Source of the DNA: Wyeomyia smithii
Lineage: Eukaryota; Arthropoda; Insecta; Diptera; Culicidae
Length of the DNA stretch: 64,000 bases
Direction: 5' to 3'
NCBI RefSeq assembly: GCF_029784165.1
Contig: NC_073695.1
Span: forward strand, 97,569,485-97,633,484
Positions 55,935 through 64,000 of the stretch are shown piece by piece. Below the pieces are notes generated by a model. It searched no databases. It was not told where the DNA came from and saw only the letters and a program-made list of their open reading frames with translations. The stretch's first letter is position 1. Every line of letters starts with the position of its first letter. The position numbers were made by a program, and so were the translations under genes.

Positions 55935-57950
55935 CTGAATTTGTAAAAAAGTTATTTTTTTATTATTAGTATAGTAAACTTTTCATTATTTTGATAATTT
56001 GCGATTATACGGGTCATTCATACAAACATTTTTTCCGAAAACACTTTTAAACTAGGATGAAGGTGAAAGGCGCTATGGAATAAAGTTCCACTTTTTGCCT
56101 TGTTGGACCACTGTGCAATGGTTTGGTGCGCTCACATCACTCAGTCAGGTTGCGTTGTAGTAGAGATATGTGTGCGGGATAATATTGAAGAGAAAGAGAA
56201 TAGGAGAAAACAATAAGATGAAGTCAGAAGTGTTGTGTTTTCTTGCTATCTTTAGCGATACCGCTTAGCAGGCAACGCGCGTGCTGTTTAATAGCGAATT
56301 TCTTTATTCTCCTGGGTCAGGGCAAATCAATCGAGGAGTAAAGAAACGACATCGCGATTTACGACGCAAGTCGAGATGCCAAATAATTGTTTACGAACTA
56401 AGCACATGCGGTGGTAGGTTGAAGCTGAAAATTTTTACAATGTGCTTCGGGCAGCACGCCAGGTCAAAAGTGGGTCAAAATCGAGCGAATAAAGAAGGGT
56501 TTGACAGCAGTTAGGTTGCTTCCAGGTCAAAACGAGGTGAGCTCAGTCAATGAAAAATTCGAGAACAACATTCGACTTTTTGTTTATCACATGACATACA
56601 CAGTAGGTTGCCTATGAAAATCGACTTCCCGAATTTCGTTTGGCGGTATTACTATCCAATCTCTTTTACTCGTCTGCCATGCTCAAGAAACAAACTGTAA
56701 AAAGCACCGCAGATAACTCTGCTGTGTCATTCTTGTGCGTAATGTCCATACGTGTGAGAAAGTACACCATAGTTAATTGTCTCGCAAGAGAGAGATATCA
56801 GATTCCACTACGATGCATTTTGGAAGCTCACCAGATACACATCGTCCGTCGTTCTTTTCTAGCATGTGCGTTAATTTGCTCTCCAGTGTGAGAGCAGTTG
56901 TTTTCACAGTGAAAGATATTCTCCTACACTAGAAAGATTATCTAAGGAGAAAAGACGAGCCTGGCAGTAGGTATCAAAACTTTTGTCTTTTCAAGAAAAG
57001 TTCCTTTCAAAATTCCAACTCAATCGTGCAGCTGCCTTTCTCCCAGGACCAACTAAAGTCTCAACATTCCATTCCTACAGACAGACAGACATTCGAAGCA
57101 GCCTTCTGTTGCGTTGTCTGTAAAAAAATATTTTCTCGAGATTCCTTCGCCTGAATGAACTGATACTAAACACCTTGTTTCCCAAGGGAAAAATGTCTTG
57201 TAGTAGGCAACGAAAAACAAGAGTAACGATATAGTTGCCTTCTATGGTAACTATAGGTGACAGAAAGAAAGCCAAGAACTAACAAGAGAGTGACTGGAAT
57301 AAAATCGGAATTTTTTTTCTCTTTGGGGTTTGAGAAGATTAAGTCTGAGTAGAATTTGTTTAACACTTGCGTACTTACACCACGGTTCCCCTCGATAAAT
57401 CCGAAACAACGGAAAATTTCGAAATGTCCCTGACTGTCCCAAAAACTATGATAAAATTGTGATTTCGATAAAATCGGGTCGGGTACGCAAGTTTAATCGA
57501 TTGTTGTAATCGGACTTCTGTGAGTCATGCCACAAAGCCATCAGAGTTTAATTTTTTTGAACGATGATAAACAGCATGGAATCTCCGATATCGATTTTGT
57601 TTGTGCCAAATGTCGTCGAGATCTGGTGCTGTTTTATAGAAATGATTTTTTTTAAGAATTTTTCTAGACAACACCAGATCTCTTAGTTTCATGCTTTCCT
57701 GAGACACTTGGTTTAAAAAAATCAAATTCGGAAAATTCATATAGATAATTTCTGTGCATTTCTTTTCATCGGTTAAAAAAGAAAAAATTTGACCGCTTCT
57801 ATACTCCATAGCCAAACCAAATTAAAATGAGAATGTTCAACAATGACTGCGCAAAATATTCAGTTGTATTTTCATGCTTCGAAAAAAAAATTTCTTAGGG
57901 TTCTTTATCACTCGTCACGATGTGATTTAAGAAAACTCTTCCTTTTTGCC
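55935..57950. other. No gene recognised
   Basis: AT-rich DNA with short frames on both strands, none with recognisable motifs. Confidence 0.4.
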
Positions 57951-57954
57951 TTTC

Positions 57955-59350
57955 TCCTTCAAAGGTATAGCAATCACTGCAAAAGCTAAAGGTATAAAAG
58001 TGCTCAAAAGGGCCGGATGTCGTATATCACTCGACTCAGTTCGACGAGCTGAGTATTTTCTGTATGTGTGTGTGTATGTGTGTGTGTAACGCTCTCCCAA
58101 TCTCACTCGATTTTCTCAGAGACGGCTGGACCGTTGCCCCATAAGACCCTATTGAATTTTATTGTAATCGGATTTTTAGTTTCGAGGTTGTGTATCAAAA
58201 TGTGAAAATCACGAAACATCAATATCTCAGAAACTACACAACCAATTTGAACAATATCAATTTCAAATGAACGGGCTACCTAAAAACCCTTAACTTTTGA
58301 ATTTTATGAAGATTGAACTTGTGGTTCCGAATTTATGGAAATAAACGTGTTCTGCAGACTATTTAATCTCACTCATGTTTCTCAGAGATGTCTAGACCGA
58401 TTTTCATAAAATCAGTGTCATATAGAAGGTCTTGTTGCCCCATAAGACCCTATTGATTTTTTTTTGGTAATCGGATCATTACTTTGCCTGTTATGTTTAA
58501 AAATGTGAAATCCAGATATGAAAAGAAACATATTCCAAAGACTAAATTAACTCACTCACTTTTCTCAGAGATGGTTGAACCGATTTCCACAAAATTAATG
58601 TCAAATGAAAGGTCTAGCTGCCTCATAACACCCTAATGAATATTGCTGTAATCGGACTGTAACTTCGTCTGTAATGTATCGAAATGTGAAAATCACGAAA
58701 CTTCATTATCTAAGAAACTACACAACCGATTAGAACAATATTGATATCAGATGAACGGGCTAGTTAAGGGTTAACTAATGAATTATGATTGAACAAGTGA
58801 TTTCAAATGTTGGCTGCCCTATACGTCCCCTTTTCTTTTGATTATAATTGAACTTAAGCAACCGTTATGTATTAAATTGTTAAAACAACGAAAGTCTATT
58901 ATCTCAAAGATTACACCACTTATTTGAACATAACTAGTGTCATACAAACGAGTCATCTCTCAAACTTACAAATAACAAACTTCATAACAATTTGATATGT
59001 GGTTCAAAAGTTTTGGAACGAAAAGAAATTCAAAGACTATTCAAAACAATACCTGCTTTGATCAATATATATGGCCTCAACATGATTTAAATGTGGTATC
59101 GTACTATTCGAACGTTCCCAGTATCGCTCGTGATTAAATTGTTCGAAATCAAGAGTCATTTTTTTTTATTTCGCTATTTCTTAAGCACTAACATTACGTC
59201 AAATGTAATATTTTATACTTCAATTACAACATCAATATTTTAGAACCCAAAGAGTGAATATACCTTTATTGGATTTAAGCATTCATGTAAATCTATTTTT
59301 ACAAATAATAAGTTTGAATGAGAAAGGCTGAGTCTGACCGCTAGGTGGAT
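57955..59350 (+). repeat. Internally repetitive dispersed element, copy 2
   Basis: It starts GCCTTTCTCCTTCAAAGGTA, then TCGTATATCACTCGACTCAG and TTCGACGAGCTGAG. The same ~180-bp units as copy 1 follow. It ends at GAATGAGAAAGGC followed by GACCGCTAGGTGGATTGATT. The GCCTTTCTC start and GAGAAAGGC end are inverted, so this copy appears to have both boundaries. Confidence 0.75.
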
Positions 59351-59454
59351 TGATTTAAGCTTTTTACCTCTGGGGCAGTTGTTCAGAAGCGAAAAAACGA
59401 CACTCAACTTCCCTTGGTTTTGAATTATAAGTAACCCATGTTTCTAATTTTTAA

Positions 59455-59720
59455 TTTTCAATCATTCGCATGCAATCACTTCGCAATAGCTTGGCGAGTA
59501 GCTTCCAATTCAGAAGCAAGCTGCTCCTGCGTTTGGCAAGGATCCTCATCGAGTACTTTCTCCAAATCAGCGCCTTCGAACATTTTTGGCCTTCCTTGAC
59601 GCGAACAGTCGTCAACGTCGAAAATACCGTCTTTGTAGCTACGGAGCTACTCACGGTACGTTGTTTCACTCAGAGAGCAAAACTACTCAAAAAGGCCTAT
59701 CGTCCATTTGAGAAATAAAA
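59455..59720 (-). pseudogene. mariner transposase N-terminal (DNA-binding) fragment
   Basis: On the minus strand one frame, broken by two stops, reads SETTYRE, then DGIFDVDDCSRQGRPKMFEG, ADLEKVLDEDPCQTQEQLAS and ELEATRQAIAK. This is the helix-turn-helix linker of mariner transposases, with GRP at the AT-hook-like site. The catalytic domain is absent. The family protein binds its terminal repeats through this part. Confidence 0.75.
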
Positions 59721-59832
59721 AGTTTAAAAATTAAACCCTTTTTGTATTTGATATATACTGCCCATCGCTAATTGTAACATTTGCAAAATTGGTTGTTCGA
59801 GCAATCGACACTTTTATATTTTGACCTATAAT

Positions 59833-60212
59833 GGGGCCGTTCCTAAACAACGTGGTCATAAAGAGGGGGACGGGGGGGTTTGTCAAAAGACCACGAAAGA
59901 CCACGCACGGGGTGGAGGGGGGGGTGGGTTTACGAAATGACCACGTGGTCTTTTTTCCTGAGTTATAATTTATTGTTGCCACCAAGTCAAGAATGATACT
60001 TTTGTATTTTAGAAATATAGAATGTACTGAAAGTTTAATAATAAGAATGTAAAAATTAAAGTGAATTTTTGGCACTTAACAAATTAAAAGACCACGTGGT
60101 TAAAGTCGCAAGGAGGGGGGGGGGGCTGCTAAAAGACCACGTAAGACCACGGGGGGGTACGGGGGGTATAAAAAGTGACCAAAATATGACCACGTGGTTT
60201 AGGAACGGCCCC
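59833..60212. mobile_element. MITE with GGGGCCGTTCCTAAAC ends
   Basis: The left end GGGGCCGTTCCTAAACAACG, with GTGGTCA next, is inverted at the right as TGACCACGTGGTTTAGGAAC with GGCCCC after it. AAT flanks both sides (59830-59832 and 60213-60215), a candidate 3-bp duplication. G runs of up to ten and AAAGACCACG repeats lie next to each end. The interior matches the degenerate copy at 3.5-4.5 kb. It is non-coding. Confidence 0.8.
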
Positions 60213-60215
60213 AAT

Positions 60216-62891
60216 GCATTGTTCCCAGTATATTCTTGCAGATAGACAGTTCAACTAAACTTAGTATCATGAAGACAGTACTACTTTACACTGTGTATGC
60301 ATTGAATATCACTTTTGAAGTTAGATTTGTAAAAAAAATTACAACGATGCCGTCACTTTTGGGCTACTTTTGTAATATATCACAGCGGAAATTGAACACC
60401 CAAAACGGATCGCCGGTGATTGGTTACCAGACCAGCATAATTTTTGAGTTTCAGTGGATGCTGATGGGGATTTGGAGGGCAGCTTTTTTGACAAAAAAAA
60501 ATGAAAAAGTAAAGTAGTAGTGCGGTTATTTACGCTTTATGACAAAACAACTTGGTATATTTTACAACTTTTTCGAACAAACATAAGCATATTTTTGCAG
60601 ATGAGAAAAGTACATACTATTTCAAACATTTCACCATAAAAAACACGAAACATTTATGCGATCATAGGCAGTATAGTTTAGCGTTAATTTTTTAATTTTC
60701 TCATCTTAAATTTAAAATAACTTGAAAACGGATGCATTTACGAAGTTATTTATCACAAGCTTTTTGATTCAAAATGATTGTTTAAATTATTTAGCATAAT
60801 TAAAATACATTTCAATGTTGACATTGTCAACAATGTTGACATTGAAAAAATGCTTTGAGCATTAAAAAAAAATTCACAGTATATATTTTTTCTACAAGGC
60901 AGCATCCGTTCGCTACGATTCATTCTTATACAGTATGTCTATACAAACAAAGGTTTCTGAGCTACAATGCTTTGAATAAAACCTAAGCACATACGCTTTT
61001 TTAGAGAAATACTATTGAGTCAGATACGTGTGCGAATTTTTATTTGAATCAAAATTGGTCGAATAATTTTTTGTCGTATTTCAAGATCATTAGGCGTGGT
61101 TTTGCCTTATAACAGCATTTCCTTAAACTTTACTTAACTCTCGATGCGTTTCAGCTGCCGTTTTTGAATGAAATGAGAAAAGTAACATTTCCCGTCAGCC
61201 GGTATTTATATAATTAACATGCCATCTCAAAGGTAAAAAGAAACGAATATTTCTGCACCGATTTCTGAATTATGTTAGAAATGCAATTTCTAAAAAGCAT
61301 TTTTCACTCATCCGTCATTTTTCAGAAATTCTTATTGTAGCATGTCGTACTGAACTAGCATGACATGGAATTCGAAAGGATTGTTTTTGGTGCGAAAATG
61401 TCATTAAAATCTCAAGTGTGAAACATGAAATAACTTTTAAAACTTCACAGCTATTGTTGTAAAGCTATTGCAGAAAGAGCAAGTACCTACCTAGATTTAC
61501 ACCCAACCATTCATGTCTTACTACCCCTATCGATTAGTATGTAAGACTTTGATTAGTATGTAAGACTCGAGCAGGTGGTAAAACAAGCGTGTTGGCTGGT
61601 GGTGCGACTCACATTTTGTTCCACAGTACCGTCGTCGCTCGCAGTGGATGCACATTTAATAGCCCTAATTATTATTCTTCGTACCCACGTGAGCCTTATT
61701 CAATTAAAATTTAATGAAATTCTCAAACTTCATATAATGCGCCACACACAGGTTCTCCCATCAACACACAAGCGCCTACAGTTCGTGCCGGCTGTCTGTC
61801 TGACCAGAGCCGAGGACTGTCAGCGGAGCAAATCTAGTGGCAGTGCAATGGCAGGAAAGTGAAGAAATGCGACTCTAAAATGCAGTGCTCACCTCTTTGC
61901 TGCTTCGGTTTGCAGATCATAATGGAAAGTACTCTGCCCTGGGTGGGCAACGGGGCAGACAGGTGGAAACTTTATAACGAATATGGTGCGTGCGAAACAT
62001 GTATATGACGGCTCTCCGTACCAACCGGCGATGGAAGAAATGCAATGCTCTAGCCTTTCACCTTCGTTCCGTGATTAGTGGCTTCGATGCAGTTGTATAA
62101 TCGTTGTGATTATGCGAGCCCCAAACTAATACGATTCAATCTAAATGCAATCATAGTACGCTTTCGATGGACTGTTTGCAACTTTTCTCGATTGGATTTT
62201 CGTCATTGACGATCGATGAGCTGTACCTGCTCGTAGACGTTAATTGGTGAATAGCCTTCGGAGGACGTGATGGTTTCATTTTGTTTGCCCATTTATCCAA
62301 AGCCTGCCGCTGCCGCTGCCGAAGTAAAGTCATTACTCAAGAGCTATTATCGCCGGTCACGAGAACGTTAGTTCACGGTGTCGCGAAGGTTAAACCGAGT
62401 GACCTTTGTTGTGATCACTCATGGTGGTGGAGCTTAAATTCTTTGAACTTTGAATTCCATTCGGTTGAAGCTTGAGCTTTGGTGAACCGATAGATGGTTC
62501 GTAGAAGTATAAAATTAACAACAAGTTTACGACCCTGGTTTGCTTGCAAAAGTTGAGCTTTACAGGTTTACAGATCACCGTGCAAATTTGTTCGTAGGAG
62601 TATTCGAGTACGGCCCCAAGCGATAGAACAATTAAAAGACGATGAACAAAATGTGCAAATTTTCAGAGTCCGTGTGAAGATTTTTATCGGTTTGCGTATA
62701 CTTACGTTTTTTTAGAGTTTTTTTTAAATGTGTTAAAATTTTTGCATGACTTTAGGTAAATAAGATTTTTGCTTCTAAACAGATTTTCGTGTTGTCGAGC
62801 AATTGCAAACATTTATATAAAACATATGACATCTGGAGTGAAAATGTAACTTGTTGGTGTGCACTTGATGTTGATACTCTTTGAATATCAA
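60216..62891. other. No gene recognised; short repeat at 60813-60844
   Basis: CAATGTTGACATTG is present twice, separated by TCAA. Around 61.90-61.98 kb TTTGCAG is followed by a short ATG frame (MESTLPWVGNGADRWKLYNE) running to ATG-GTGCGT. The splice-like context is weak and no family is recognised. Confidence 0.4.
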
Positions 62892-63100
62892 AGCAAAGCC
62901 TTGGTGCTACATTCCTGATTCGAAACATGACTTTCTGTTTATTATACACATACTTCGCAGCCAACTGTTGAGTGTACAGGACGATTGCGGGGCTAGCGCT
63001 ACAATCCTACTGACACAACAGTCTCTCCCGAGTCGAGACTCGAACCTACGACGAATGGCTTGTTAGGCCGTACCTCGTACCTCGAAACCAGCTGAGGAAG
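62892..63100 (-). mobile_element. tRNA-derived SINE copy, minus strand
   Basis: This is the reverse complement of the 7.24-kb family: GCAAAGCCTTGGTGCTACAT, GCAGCCAACTGTTGAGTGTA, GACGATTGCGGGGCTAGCGC, GAGTCGAGACTCGAACCTAC. It is nearly full length, with a small loss in the anticodon-arm region. Confidence 0.8.
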
Positions 63101-64000
63101 CTCTTCGAACATCACTTATCCTATAGTTGAGTGCAATTACATCGAACAAAAGTGCATCGTGTTACTAGATAACATCAACGAGCAACATTCTATAAAACGG
63201 TGAAAATCCATTTCACTTTCGACTCAAAAAGAATGGATAATAAACTGTTCTAGTAGACGCAATCGTCTCTATCTTCCGAAAATTGTCGTCTTGTGATTCT
63301 CTCGTATTTACACATAACGCCTATCGATGCACAGTGAATCATCGGTTGGTAAATAGATATATTGCGAAATCGTCTTCTGAGAGAGAATCAACTATCTCAG
63401 TGAATGTCAAAACTCGTTCATTACAAAGTGGTATCGTATGGTATTTGTTTCAATCGACTGATAGACAAAGTTGTAAAGGTGTTTAATGTCCATTTCGCTA
63501 ACATGGCTCTTGGCTGTCGAAATAGCTTCTGAAATTCTCAAGGAAAATACGAAACGGATTTTTTCCTTTTTTTATATTGACACAATTTGGAAAATGGAAT
63601 GTGTCATCAGACATATTCAAAGCTGTCAGCGCTTTGGCCAAAACTACTCGTGGAACTGTTTCCTACTGATCCAATCCATCACGGTTAACATCGGAAGAGT
63701 TCGATTAAATTGGTGTTTTCAAAGAACTCGGTACGCAAACAACCAATAAAAATGTGTATACTCTTGAACAAATTTTAAAACCACCGCGTAGCATGAAAAA
63801 CTACTTACAAGCTTTCAAACATTGCAAAAATGGGATATACAAACAACAAATTGTACTTGCGGGAAAGCAGCCTCTCCCAACGGCACGCATTGCCTCTTCA
63901 CCTTATTTGAAACGAGAAAGATGTATTTCTAAAAAGAATGGGGCTACGTCATTACAAAATTGCTTCATGTCTGTTCCCTGCTACCGACCAGAAGACTTGC
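63101..64000. other. No gene recognised
   Basis: The frame at 63486-63749 has no motif. The window ends in ordinary AT-rich DNA. Confidence 0.4.

Noticed and set aside
60813..60844. CAATGTTGACATTG pair as a long palindrome
   Set aside because: The arms mismatch at two positions near their centres, so it is better seen as a short direct repeat.
1..64000. CRISPR array, bacterial operons or riboswitches
   Set aside because: Repeats here are transposon or microsatellite type, and the coding content is eukaryotic retroelement and transposon sequence.

Overview
The window looks like intergenic or intronic DNA from a culicine mosquito, most likely an aedine. This is inferred from the mix of mobile elements: an insect errantivirus, RTE-type and R1-type LINEs, a DD37E-type Tc1/mariner element, hAT elements, tRNA-derived SINEs and many short inverted-repeat elements in AT-rich DNA. 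No complete host protein-coding gene is recognisable. Two small spots could be exons of host genes: a 3' terminal exon on the minus strand at 19.28-19.45 kb, followed by an AATAAA signal, and a 5' coding exon on the plus strand at 24.685-24.729 kb, ending in a strong splice donor and lying downstream of a cluster of GAGA-like sites.

Layout. 0-7 kb: AT-rich DNA with a cluster of a 14-bp inverted/direct motif, degenerate element ends, simple-sequence arrays and a pogo/Tc1-type MITE. 7.2-9.4 kb: a tRNA-type SINE with a 12-bp target duplication, then a 1.85-kb hAT-type element with an exact 8-bp duplication that contains antisense RTE-LINE fragments. 10.2-13 kb: two decayed RTE-type LINEs. 13.2-14.4 kb: an internally deleted DD37E-type element. 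14.6-15.35 kb: a hAT remnant. 20.8-22.6 kb: a mariner-like remnant and another RTE fragment. 26.2-33.7 kb: a 7,276-bp errantivirus-like endogenous retrovirus on the minus strand, inserted in a (TA)n microsatellite. Its two 353-bp LTRs are identical; gag and env are open and pol is broken once by a frameshift. 34.4-36.9 kb: a TTAA-flanked palindromic MITE directly followed by three ~751-bp tandem copies. 39.2-43.4 kb: dispersed repeats, two SINEs and a 5'-truncated R1-like LINE. 45.1 kb: an isolated hairpin with a perfect 23-bp stem. 49.4-51.1 and 58-59.3 kb: internally periodic dispersed repeats. 51.3-55.9 kb: nested inverted-repeat elements with a 1.9-kb tandem duplication. 59.4-60.2 kb: a mariner fragment and a 380-bp G-rich MITE. 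The last 4 kb holds one more SINE copy and otherwise nothing recognised.

The only set of genes that works together is in the errantivirus. Gag makes the capsid. Pol supplies protease, reverse transcriptase, RNase H and integrase. Env is a class I fusion glycoprotein of the baculovirus-F/errantivirus type, probably expressed from a spliced mRNA. All other coding remnants are dead or fragmentary transposon genes. Family calls were made by reading motifs; no database search was possible.
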